A stretch of DNA of 44,936 bases from an uncultured Tissierellia bacterium. GTDB lineage: Bacteria > Bacillota > Clostridia > Tissierellales > Peptoniphilaceae. The stretch spans positions 1 through 44,936 of the forward strand of contig CAMYAK010000012.1 in the NCBI GenBank assembly GCA_947253765.1, given 5' to 3'. The position numbers were made by a program, and so were the translations under genes. Under the pieces are notes generated by a model. That model did not search any database. It was not told the origin of the DNA and was given only the letters and a program-made list of their open reading frames with translations. Numbering within the stretch: position 1 is the stretch's first letter; each line of letters begins with the position of its first letter. This document shows, piece by piece, positions 27,941-36,009 of the stretch.

Positions 27941-28304
27941 TAGAGGGGGTTTGCCATTTTCGGCAAACCCCCTCTACTCAATTCGGATCGGAAATCATGG
28001 GGATTCGCTGAAAATAAGTAATCCCCATGATCGCATTTGGCCCAGAAATCATGGGGAAAGGCTGAAAATCAGGCCATCCCCATGACTCAGTCGAGCTCTA
28101 AAATCCATGGGGTTGTCCGAAAAGTGGACAATCCCATGGAATCGAGCGGGATCAGAAATCATGGGGAAAAGCTGAAAACCGGACAACCCCATTGATCCGA
28201 GTCCGACTAATACTCAAGGGGAAACAAGGAAATCTGGACAACCCCCATGAAAAAGCTCGAACCGGCGGTCATGGGGAAAGCCAAAAACCGGCAAATCCCC
28301 ATGA
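27941..28304 (+). repeat. 55-bp palindromic repeat array 5 (7 units)
   Basis: It opens with the terminal unit: AGAGGGGGTTTGCC (27942-27955) exactly pairs with GGCAAACCCCCTCT (27962-27975). Further units lie near 27994, 28048, 28104, 28158, 28213 and 28268. The far end carries AAACCAAACAGAA and only the first half of the built-in terminator (GGGATTCGCC-GAAAA), so that hairpin is broken. Confidence 0.92.
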
Positions 28305-28398
28305 AAAAGGCGCCAAAACCAAACAGAAGGGATTCGCCGAAAAGTCACCCGCCCAGGAGGCTCGCAGCCCTGAAAAATGCCTTGAACAAATAAGGTAA

Positions 28399-28433
28399 AA
28401 AGCCCTTAAAGACTGCGTAAAATCAGGGCTTTT
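28399..28433. terminator. Possible bidirectional terminator
   Basis: AAAGCCCT (28399-28406) pairs with AGGGCTTT (28425-28432) around an 18-nt loop, flanked by an A run on the left and T's on the right. It probably stops read-through from array 5 before the next promoter. Confidence 0.5.
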
Positions 28434-28458
28434 CCAGTTTTTAGAAAAATTTTTCTGC

Positions 28459-28464
28459 TATAAT
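28459..28464 (+). promoter_or_regulatory. Extended -10 promoter of the ABC-2 operon
   Basis: TATAAT is preceded by TGC, giving an extended -10, but with no good -35. It lies 181 bp upstream of the ATPase start, leaving a long leader. Confidence 0.5.
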
Positions 28465-28562
28465 GAATTCAGAAAACACGATCAAAGTGCGGAACCCCAT
28501 ATTCACGCAATGCCGAAACCGGCGGGCTGCACCAAAACCAACGCACACACGCAGCGCCGAAA

Positions 28563-28579
28563 CCCACGTGCAGCGTGGG
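28563..28579. other. Inverted repeat in the ABC-2 operon leader
   Basis: CCCACG-TGCAG-CGTGGG forms a 6-bp stem, 5-nt loop hairpin in the transcribed leader. The leader is also open in the ATPase frame but reads as low-complexity sequence. Function unknown. Confidence 0.35.
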
Positions 28580-28645
28580 CATCCAATACTCAAGCATGCG
28601 CAGCACAGTAAGCCAAATAACAAATCCGGAATTGAGGAGTCAGCC

Positions 28646-29584
28646 ATGGAAAACATAATTGAAGTAAGGGGCCTAGTCAAGCAGTACAAGGAGCTAAGGG
28701 CCTTGGACGGCCTGGATCTCGACGTTAAGAAGGGCCGCATCCTAGGCCTTTTAGGACCGAACGGGTCGGGCAAATCCACAACCATAAACTGCATTTTATC
28801 CTTGCTGAGCAAGGATGCGGGGAGTGTTAAAATTTACGGCCGCGAGATGAGCCCGGAGGCCTATGACATTAAAAGAAAAATAGGGGTTGTCTTTCAGGAT
28901 GTGGGGGTCTTCGAGGAACTCACCGTCTATGAAAACATAGACTACTTCTGCGGCCTCTACATAAGAGATAAGAAACATAGGCAGGAGCTGGTTCAGGAAA
29001 CCCTGGACCTCGTGGCCCTCAACGATTTCACCAAATTCAAACCCAAGAAACTCTCGGGCGGTCTATTGAGGAGGCTCAACATTGCCTGCGGAATAGCCCA
29101 TAGGCCGGAAATCATCATTTTCGACGAGCCCACGGTAGCCGTTGACCCCCAATCCAGAAATAAGATACTTGAGGGAATTAGGGAATTGAATGAAAAAGGG
29201 GCCACCATAATTTACACCTCCCACTACATGGAGGAAGTCGAACTCCTGTGCGACGACATAGTAATCATTGACAAGGGCAAGGTTATCGCAAAAGGCAGCG
29301 CCGCCCAATTGAAAGACATGATAGACCTCAATGAAAAGGTGACCTTTAAAACTGAAAATTTTGGAGACCAAACCATTGGCAGAATAAAAAGCATGGACCA
29401 TGTCATTGATGTGGACTATAAAAACGGCACATGTTCAATCAGCTTATCCCACGGAAATGATAACTTGCTCAACCTTATACAAATCCTGGGCCAAGAGGGG
29501 GTAAGCTATGACTCCCTTTCATCGGAAAAGCCTACCCTCAATGACGTTTTCCTCGACCTGACCGGCAAAGAATTGAGAGATTGA
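28646..29584 (+). CDS. ABC-2 type transporter ATP-binding protein
   Basis: The start at 28646 is used because GAGGAG lies 7 bp upstream and conserved sequence begins there. The 312-residue protein carries Walker A GPNGSGKST, Q-loop (VFQDVGV), signature 'LSGGLLRRL', Walker B IIIFDEPTVAVDP and switch His (YTSHYM), plus a C-terminal regulatory extension (about 230-312) as in CcmA/NatA/DrrA ATPases. These energise ABC-2 exporters of drugs, lipids or polysaccharides. Two ABC-2 permeases follow immediately. Confidence 0.92.
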   Translation: MENIIEVRGLVKQYKELRALDGLDLDVKKGRILGLLGPNGSGKSTTINCILSLLSKDAGSVKIYGREMSPEAYDIKRKIGVVFQDVGVFEELTVYENIDYFCGLYIRDKKHRQELVQETLDLVALNDFTKFKPKKLSGGLLRRLNIACGIAHRPEIIIFDEPTVAVDPQSRNKILEGIRELNEKGATIIYTSHYMEEVELLCDDIVIIDKGKVIAKGSAAQLKDMIDLNEKVTFKTENFGDQTIGRIKSMDHVIDVDYKNGTCSISLSHGNDNLLNLIQILGQEGVSYDSLSSEKPTLNDVFLDLTGKELRD

Positions 29585-29585
29585 C

Positions 29586-30683
29586 ATGTTTTCACACATA
29601 TTTAAAAACACATTCAAAATGCTCCTGAGGCAGAAAGCAATGCTCTTCTGGGCCCTGCTCTTTCCAATCATATTGGGCCTATTTTTCAAGCTCGCATTTG
29701 GCAATGTGGGCAATACGGGGAAATTTGAAAAAATCCCGGTGGCTGTCAATGAAAAGCTTCTTGAGGATAAAAATTTTTCTTCCTTTATCAATAACATGGA
29801 GGAAGAGGACTATTTCAAGGTCACCAAGACTGCCGATCAGAAGATCCTGGATCAGGATGATAAGCTGGTTGCCTATATTGAGAGCCGGGATCAGATTATC
29901 ACAAGAAAATCCGGGATAAAAGAGACCATTGTTGAGAGCATTGTTAATGCCTATAACCGTCAGGAATCAATGGTTATGAGGATTTTAAAGGAGAATCCGA
30001 GGGCCGACTTGGCAAGAGTTTTGGACGTCGAGAACCACGTCAAGGATATTTCCTATAAAAACATGGATCCTGTTAATACATATTTCTACACCCTGATGGG
30101 GATGCAGGTCATATACGGCTATATTTGGGGGCTCTACGTTGTCTACCAATACGAGGCCAATCTTTCCATCACGGCCAAGAGGAACCTGGTAAGTCCCATA
30201 AAAAAGAGGACCGGCCTTGCAGCCTCGATCCTGGTGGCCTGGATAATTAACCTGTCTATAAGCCTCTTTTTCCTATTCTATTTGAAGCAAATCCTGGGGG
30301 TGAATTTCGGAGGTCAGCTCCTGCCAATCCTGGGCCTTATAGGCTTGGCCGCTTTGACGGGCGTGAGTCTCGGAAGTTTTCTCGGGGTCTGCAATAAGGG
30401 AAACATAGAATTTAAAATCGGAATCGGCATATCCGCCACAATGCTCATGAGCTTTTTAGCCGGCATGATGAACGCTCAGATGAAAGTAATTATTCAGAAG
30501 AGCGCCCCTATCATAAATAGGATCAATCCCGTGGCCCTGATCACCGATGCCGCATATTCACTATATTATTACGCTTCAATGGACAGGTATTACGGCAACA
30601 TTGCATGTCTTTCCCTGGTTACCCTGGTCTTAATATTGGCAACCCTGTTATTAATGAGAGGTAAGCAATATGACAGTCTTTAA
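29586..30683 (+). CDS. ABC-2 type transporter permease 1
   Basis: It starts 1 bp after the ATPase stop. The 365-residue protein has the ABC-2 layout: one N-terminal helix (about 20-40), a large extracellular segment (about 45-165), then five to six clustered helices (about 170-360). This is the YhgE/DrrB-like arrangement. It resembles the next gene in length and layout, so the two probably form a heterodimeric channel. Confidence 0.88.
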   Translation: MFSHIFKNTFKMLLRQKAMLFWALLFPIILGLFFKLAFGNVGNTGKFEKIPVAVNEKLLEDKNFSSFINNMEEEDYFKVTKTADQKILDQDDKLVAYIESRDQIITRKSGIKETIVESIVNAYNRQESMVMRILKENPRADLARVLDVENHVKDISYKNMDPVNTYFYTLMGMQVIYGYIWGLYVVYQYEANLSITAKRNLVSPIKKRTGLAASILVAWIINLSISLFFLFYLKQILGVNFGGQLLPILGLIGLAALTGVSLGSFLGVCNKGNIEFKIGIGISATMLMSFLAGMMNAQMKVIIQKSAPIINRINPVALITDAAYSLYYYASMDRYYGNIACLSLVTLVLILATLLLMRGKQYDSL

Positions 30684-31767
30684 AAATTATTTTAAAATCG
30701 TCAAGGGTCATATGAAGGTCATATTAATATATTCCTTATTCTTTTTGCTCCTGGTCGCCTTCTCCAATAATTTGGACAAGGATACCCAATATAAGAGTGT
30801 GGACGTGGATATTTATGTCAAAGACAAGGCCAATACAAAGCTCTCCAAGGCCCTTTATGAATATTTGGATGAGAATGCCAACATAGTGGAGATGAGGGAT
30901 GATTTGGTGGATGACAATCTGTTTTATGAGGTTATCAAGGCTGTTGTCATAATCCCCTCGGACTTTGACAACTCTCGCCAAGTTTCCTACAAAACTGCCC
31001 CCAAGAGCATGTACGGAATGGAGATTGAGTACAAGCTCAACCAATTTATAAGCAAGGTCAATACTTATGAAAACGCCGGCTTCACAGAGAGCCGGGCAAT
31101 AGAGGCTGCAAATAAGGACTTGTCAAAGAAGCTGGAGGTGTCTTTAAACAACAAGGCGGCTCTTGAAACTGACGATGATTCAAACTTCTATTTCAATTTC
31201 TTAAATTACATGATAATGGCCCAGGTAATCCTGATAATCTCGACTATTGTGGCGGTATATCAGAAGGAGAGCCTGGCCCAAAGAAATGCGGTTTCGCCGG
31301 TTCCGGCCTCCAAGCAGAGTCTCCAGCTTACCCTGGGGCACATTGCGGTGGGTCTGTGTATTTGGCTGTCTTATATGTTGGTATTTGCAATCCTTTGGAG
31401 GGGGTCCATTGGGAAGAAACACGTTAACCTCTTGATGCTGAACTCATTCTTCTTCACAATTTCAGTCGTCACCATGGCCGTCTTTATCTCCCACCTTGTC
31501 AAGAACAACAATGCCAGGGAAGGGATAATGAATGTTATTTCTCTCGGCTCTTCCTTCTTAGCCGGGGCCTTCGTGCCCCAGGAGATGCTGGGCAAGACGG
31601 CCCTGACCTTGGCCCGGGTCCTGCCCTCTTACTACTACATCAGCAACAACAACCTCATTACCCAGGCCCCGAGCCTGTCTGCCATCCTGCCCAATATTTA
31701 CATCATGTGTGGCTTCAGCCTGGCCTTCATCGCACTGGCCATGCTGACAAGGCGGAGGGTAGGCTGA
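30670..31767 (+). CDS. ABC-2 type transporter permease 2
   Basis: It overlaps the previous gene by 14 bp, indicating coupled translation. It is 365 residues long with the same layout: helix at about 12-30, extracellular region (about 35-175), then a helix cluster to the C-terminus. Sequence differs clearly from permease 1, so this is an old duplication or heterodimer. Array 6 begins about 150 bp after the stop; the gap has no clear terminator. Confidence 0.88.
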   Translation: MTVFKNYFKIVKGHMKVILIYSLFFLLLVAFSNNLDKDTQYKSVDVDIYVKDKANTKLSKALYEYLDENANIVEMRDDLVDDNLFYEVIKAVVIIPSDFDNSRQVSYKTAPKSMYGMEIEYKLNQFISKVNTYENAGFTESRAIEAANKDLSKKLEVSLNNKAALETDDDSNFYFNFLNYMIMAQVILIISTIVAVYQKESLAQRNAVSPVPASKQSLQLTLGHIAVGLCIWLSYMLVFAILWRGSIGKKHVNLLMLNSFFFTISVVTMAVFISHLVKNNNAREGIMNVISLGSSFLAGAFVPQEMLGKTALTLARVLPSYYYISNNNLITQAPSLSAILPNIYIMCGFSLAFIALAMLTRRRVG

Positions 31768-31917
31768 TTGGGCGATAGTCGGGCTGATGGGGCGGCACCG
31801 GCACGCCTCTTTGCACGCAGGGCTGCCGGGCCGGGCGAGAACTGTGACTGGCAATCCGGCAGCATTGGGCTTTCCTAGGCAGACTTGGAGCCGAATTACC
31901 GGATGCAACTTGGAAAT

Positions 31918-32337
31918 AGAGGGGGTTTGCCGAAAATGGCAAACCCCCTCTACTGAATTTGGACCGGAAATCATGGGGATTCGCTGAAAACAAGTAATCC
32001 CCATGACCGCATTTGGCCCGGGTTTCATGGGTAAATAGCGAAATTCGGGCCATCCCATTGACACAAGACGACCCGGAAATCATGGGGAAAGGCTGAAAAT
32101 CGGGCCAACCCCATGACTCAATCGAGTTCAAAAAACCATGGGGTTGTCCGAAAAGTGAACAATCCCACTGAGTCGAGCCGGACCGGAAATCATGGGGAAA
32201 AGCCGAAAAACCGGACAACCCCATTGATATGAGTCAGATCAATAATCAAGGGGAAACAAGGAAATTTGGACAACCCCCATGAAAGAATCGAGATCGGCGG
32301 TCAAGGGGAAAGGCTGAAAATCGGAAAACCCCCTCTA
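31918..32337 (+). repeat. 55-bp palindromic repeat array 6 (8 units)
   Basis: It opens with the perfect 14-bp terminal stem (31918-31931 with 31938-31951). Later units carry the CAT/CAA core at 31972, 32026, 32081, 32137, 32191, 32247 and 32302. It closes with AACCCCCTCT (end about 32337), so the whole array is bounded by inverted AGAGGGGG-type ends. Units 2-4 nearly match those of arrays 4 and 7. Confidence 0.93.
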
Positions 32338-32367
32338 AAATCATAGAAAAAATCTCAGATCAAGTGT

Positions 32368-32452
32368 AGGCACAGATCCAAAAATCCCGGATCTGTGCCT
32401 TCCATATGTATGGGTCAAGGCGGAGTGCCGCTTGGAAGGCGGCAGGCGGCAC
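32368..32452 (+). repeat. Array end element with two tandem hairpins
   Basis: Hairpin 1 is AGGCACAGATCC (32368-32379) with GGATCTGTGCCT (32389-32400), 12 bp without mismatch. Hairpin 2 is GTGCCGC (32425-32431) with GCGGCAC (32446-32452). Between them lies a conserved CATATNTA-GGTCAAG-GGAGT stretch. Related copies, on the other strand, accompany arrays 8 and 9. There is no T run, so it is not a standard terminator. Confidence 0.8.
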
Positions 32453-32531
32453 GGATTACGATGGGCCGCCGCTATGGGCCACACCGAGCAGGGCCCGGGG
32501 CAGCTCCGCTTTTGTTTCACCGGCCAGGGGA

Positions 32532-32952
32532 ATCATGGGGGTTCGCTGAAAATGGCAAACCCCCTCTACTGAATTTGGACCGGAAATCATGGGGATTCGC
32601 TGAAAACAAGTAATCCCCATGACCGCATTTGGCCCGGGTTTCATGGGTAAATAGCGAAATTCGGGCCATCCCATTGACACAAGACGACCCGGAAATCATG
32701 GGGAACGGCTGAAAATCGGTTTATCCCCATGACTTAATCAAGCTCTAAACTCAATGGGGTTGTCCAAAAAGTGGACAATCCCATTGAATCGAGCGGGATC
32801 AGAAATCATGGGGAAAAGCCGAAAACCGGACAACCCCATGGATCTGAGTCCGACCAATACTCAAGGGGAAACAAGGAAATTTGGACAACCCCCATGAAAG
32901 AATCGAGACCGGCAGTCATGGGGAAAGGCTAGAAACCGGCGAACCCCCATGA
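32532..32952 (+). repeat. 55-bp palindromic repeat array 7 (8 units)
   Basis: CAT/CAA cores at 32534, 32588, 32642, 32697, 32752, 32807, 32862 and 32917. The unit at 32751-32787 forms a 15-bp stem (TCAATGGGGTTGTCC with GGACAATCCCATTGA, one G-T wobble). It begins with the same hybrid first unit as array 4 and ends near the GGGATCCGCC terminator module. It lies head-to-tail with array 6, 195 bp apart. Confidence 0.93.
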
Positions 32953-32987
32953 AAAAGCCGGAGGCCCAATGCTGTGCCGGCCCCAAA

Positions 32988-33018
32988 ACAAAAGGGATCC
33001 GCCGAGAAGGCGAATCCC
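32988..33018 (-). terminator. Terminator of the hydrogenase operon, built into array end
   Basis: GGGATCCGCC (32994-33003) and GGCGAATCCC (33009-33018) pair with one mismatch. On the minus strand the stem is followed by TTTTGTTTTGG. It lies 33 bp after the hydrogenase stop and resembles 23075-23099. Confidence 0.7.
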
Positions 33019-33050
33019 GTCAAGGGCCGACGGCCAAGACGGCCCTAATC

Positions 33051-34559
33051 CTACAGAGGCTTATCCTCATCAGGAATATTGGTGTTGTCGGCCGGGGACT
33101 TGAAGGGGGACTGGGCGGAAAAGCTGCTGTTGGCCTTTCTGGCGCGGTGCCTGGGGACAACTGTGCCGGGGCCGCCGATGCAGCCGCCGGAGCAGGCCAT
33201 GCCCTCAAGCAGCATGCCTTTTTTCTTGCCGGCCTTGGCCATCCTCATGAGAAGAACGCACTCGGCGAGGCCGTCCGCACCCTCGACAGGAATCTCCCGG
33301 TCGGGATCTATCTCCTTAGCCCTCTCAACGACGGCCTTGGCAACACCGCCTTGGACCGCATAGGCGCGGCCGGTAACAGAAGCATCCTGCATCTCATGAT
33401 TGGTCTCGATTGAGCCCGGATCAATATCGCGGGCGACGAACATGCCCATTAACTCCTCGAAAGTAATTACAAAGTCAACATAGTCCTTGATCTTGGGCTG
33501 GAGACCCTCCAACTTCTTTGATATGCAGGGGCCTATGAATACGATGGTAGCATTGGCATCCCGCTTCTTAATCTGCTTTGCCGTGTATATCATTGGGGTT
33601 GAGCTGTCGGAAATCAGGGGGTCAAGATCCGGGAAGTTCTTCTTCACCATCAATTTCCATGAATAGCAGCAGCTGGTCCCCATATAGGGGCGCTCCTCAG
33701 GAACTGTTTCCAGGAACTCCTTGGCCTCGTTCATGGTTGTAAGATCGGCACCCAGCCCAACCTCAACAACATCATCAAAGCCCAGCTGGTGTATAGCCTC
33801 ACGAACCTGGGCCGATGTGGTCAGGGCACCGAACTGGCCCGTAAATGAGGGGGCGATAATTCCATAAACATGGTGTTCCGCCGACTTTATGGCCTTGATA
33901 ACCTGGTAAATCTGGGACTTGTCAGTAATGGCCCCGAAAGGACAAGCTGTTATACAGGCCCCACAGGCAACACACTTTTCATCCTTGATCTGGGCGCGTC
34001 CAAGATAATCGGAGGTTATTGCCTTAACGCCGCAGGCATCGGCACAGGGCCTGCCCGTTTCTATAATTGCGTGGTAAGGGCACTCATTTATGCATTTCTT
34101 GCACTTTATGCACTTGTCGTGGTCGATCATCATCCGGCCGTCACCCGGAGAAATGGCGTTTTTCGGGCAGACATTTGAGCAGGGGTGGGCCAAGCAGAAG
34201 CGGCAGTTGTCGGAGATATGTATAAAATGCTCCGGGCAGGCCTCACAAGCAATCTTTATAACCGAAACCAGGGGTTCCTTAAATACACGGGTATCAACAT
34301 CTATCTCTTCGATGCCCTCGGTAATTGAGCCGGTATCGGCAGCCGTTCTGGCATCAAGCCCCAGAGCCATCCTCAAACGCTCACCATAGACAGCACGCTC
34401 ACGAAAAATATTCTCGCGGTAGCGGGCAACCTCGCCGGGCAGGGCCCTATAGGTCTCATTATGGAGCTTGTTTAAATCCTCATCCTCATAGGCCATGCGT
34501 GCAATGCTTGCAAAGGCCATACGACGAACATTTATAACATCAACATAACTGGCTTTCAT
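33051..34559 (-). CDS. Monomeric [FeFe] hydrogenase, group B
   Basis: A 502-residue enzyme. The N-terminal half is rich in cysteine: a region at about 105-131 (CEAC, CRFC, CSNVCP) and two 4Fe-4S ferredoxin motifs (C150-C160 'CIKCKKCINECP' and C196-C206 'CVACGACITACP'). The H-cluster residues are all present: TSCC (C297, C298), PCISKK (C345) and 'MACSGGCIGGPG' (C456, C460). TSCC with a second cysteine is the group B form, not the TSCCP/W form of group A bifurcating enzymes. It should exchange electrons between ferredoxin and H2 in the cytosol. The last 35 residues are a polar tail. It overlaps the upstream ferredoxin gene by 4 bp. Maturases HydEFG are not in the window. Confidence 0.92.
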   Translation of the reverse strand: MKASYVDVINVRRMAFASIARMAYEDEDLNKLHNETYRALPGEVARYRENIFRERAVYGERLRMALGLDARTAADTGSITEGIEEIDVDTRVFKEPLVSVIKIACEACPEHFIHISDNCRFCLAHPCSNVCPKNAISPGDGRMMIDHDKCIKCKKCINECPYHAIIETGRPCADACGVKAITSDYLGRAQIKDEKCVACGACITACPFGAITDKSQIYQVIKAIKSAEHHVYGIIAPSFTGQFGALTTSAQVREAIHQLGFDDVVEVGLGADLTTMNEAKEFLETVPEERPYMGTSCCYSWKLMVKKNFPDLDPLISDSSTPMIYTAKQIKKRDANATIVFIGPCISKKLEGLQPKIKDYVDFVITFEELMGMFVARDIDPGSIETNHEMQDASVTGRAYAVQGGVAKAVVERAKEIDPDREIPVEGADGLAECVLLMRMAKAGKKKGMLLEGMACSGGCIGGPGTVVPRHRARKANSSFSAQSPFKSPADNTNIPDEDKPL

Positions 34560-34831
34560 TGATTCACCTGCAATTCATCCAAGATCTTTTCCATGATTAT
34601 CGGGCCTGTGGCTCTTTCTATGCGGTCCTCGTCAACATAGACAACCGGGCTTATTCTGGAATCCTTGCCCTTGCATGATCCATCACAGGGAACCAGTTCT
34701 ACCTCAAGCACTGCATCCTCAGGAATGCCGGGATATTCAGACAAGCTCTCCTGCAAGTCAGAAACGCATTCGTAGATATTGCTGGCACCATAAAACATGC
34801 ACTTTGTGCCACCGCATATACGTACTTTCAT
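34556..34831 (-). CDS. Thioredoxin-like [2Fe-2S] ferredoxin
   Basis: The start at 34831 (MKVRICGG) is preferred because GGGGAGG lies just upstream; the frame is open further back but without a site. The 91-residue protein has C6-x4-C11 and C49-x3-C53, the cysteine pattern of the thioredoxin-like 2Fe-2S domain of HndA, NuoE and the free-standing Shethna-type ferredoxins. It overlaps the hydrogenase start by 4 bp (ATGA), so the two are made together; this protein most likely passes electrons to or from the group B hydrogenase. Confidence 0.85.
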   Translation of the reverse strand: MKVRICGGTKCMFYGASNIYECVSDLQESLSEYPGIPEDAVLEVELVPCDGSCKGKDSRISPVVYVDEDRIERATGPIIMEKILDELQVNQ

Positions 34832-34922
34832 ATTTACCTCCCCAGATATGTATTCAATAAATAACAACTTCATAGTATCATAGGATGTATATTAAAGAAA
34901 GAAATTGAAAGAAGGTATAAAA

Positions 34923-35969
34923 GTGAAAAATTTTAAGAAATCCAAGGCTTTGAAGGCATGGAGTTTTTTATCTTGTATCCTTGCCTTTGTACTAATTTTT
35001 TCAGCATGCGGCAAAAAAGAGGCTCCATCTAACAAAACGGAGGAGCCCGTTAGCAAAACAGAGGAATCTGTGAGTGCCAAAGAAGAGCCGCTTAGGATAT
35101 TGACCCTAAAAGGACCGACCGCTATGGGCATGGCCCCCATGATGGCAGAGGACAATCCGGAAAGGACCTTTGAAATTGCAGGGGCTCCCGATGTTGCAGT
35201 TGCCAAGCTTTTAAAGGGCCAGGTGGACTTGTGCGCCATCCCGGCAAACCTGGCATCGGTCATATATCAGAAGTCAGACAAGGGCATCAAGGTTTTGAAC
35301 ATAAACACGCTCGGAGTCCTTTATATGGTTGAGAGGGGGGACAAGATCAATTCCATTAAGGACCTCGAGGGCAAGACTCTGGTCACCTCAGGAAAAGGGG
35401 TAACACCGGAGTATGTCCTGAAATACCTCCTCAAGGCAAACGGCCTGGACGAGACCAAGGTCAACATTGATTGGAGGGCTGAACACTCCGAGGTCGTATC
35501 GGCAATGATCAAAAATGAGAAAGCAATTGGCCTCCTGCCCGAGCCCTTCGTTAGCGTGGCAAAAGGCAAGATCAAGGACCTGAGATCCGCCCTGGATTTG
35601 ACCAAAGCCTGGGACGACCTGCAAAAGAACAATCCTGAACCCTCAAGCCTGGTTATGGGAGTATTGGTAGCCAGGAAAGAGGCCCTGAAGGATAAGGAGA
35701 GGATAGGAAAATTCCTCAAGGACTATGAGAAGTCAATAGAAGAGGTCAAGGCCGACCCTGAAAAAGCGGCTAAAATCATAGGGGAGAAAGACATAGTGCC
35801 GGAAAAAGTGGCCAAGCAAGCCATTCCCAACTGCAATATGGTTTTTGTTAAAGGGGAGAAAATGCAGGCCTACCTGTCAGGATTTTTAAAGGTCCTCTTT
35901 GACCAAAACCCCAAATCCGTTGGAGGACAATTGCCGGACGGGGACTTCTATTGGAAAGCGGAAGATTAG
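34923..35969 (+). CDS. ABC transporter substrate-binding lipoprotein (SsuA/THI5-like)
   Basis: The GTG at 34923 is used because GAAGG lies upstream. The 348-residue product has a lipoprotein signal with the cysteine in 'IFSACGKK' (about residue 29), a short polar linker with repeated KTEEPVS/KTEESVS, and a periplasmic-binding fold of the NMT1/SsuA class ('GQVDLCAIPANLA', 'LEGKTLVTSGKGVTPEYVLK' region). The family binds sulfonates, nitrate, taurine or thiamine precursors; the ligand here is unknown. It precedes the fused permease-ATPase by 40 bp and is divergent from the hydrogenase genes. Confidence 0.85.
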   Translation: MKNFKKSKALKAWSFLSCILAFVLIFSACGKKEAPSNKTEEPVSKTEESVSAKEEPLRILTLKGPTAMGMAPMMAEDNPERTFEIAGAPDVAVAKLLKGQVDLCAIPANLASVIYQKSDKGIKVLNINTLGVLYMVERGDKINSIKDLEGKTLVTSGKGVTPEYVLKYLLKANGLDETKVNIDWRAEHSEVVSAMIKNEKAIGLLPEPFVSVAKGKIKDLRSALDLTKAWDDLQKNNPEPSSLVMGVLVARKEALKDKERIGKFLKDYEKSIEEVKADPEKAAKIIGEKDIVPEKVAKQAIPNCNMVFVKGEKMQAYLSGFLKVLFDQNPKSVGGQLPDGDFYWKAED

Positions 35970-36009
35970 TTTATTATAATTCCGTATGGGACTGATATAG
36001 GAGAAACAC

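Noticed and set aside
28463..28645. N-terminal extension of the ABC-2 ATPase
   Set aside because: The -10 element overlaps this possible start, the sequence is low complexity, and a good ribosome-binding site lies at the internal start.
34060..34560. Plus-strand frames inside the hydrogenase gene
   Set aside because: The minus-strand hydrogenase has all H-cluster motifs, so these are shadows.
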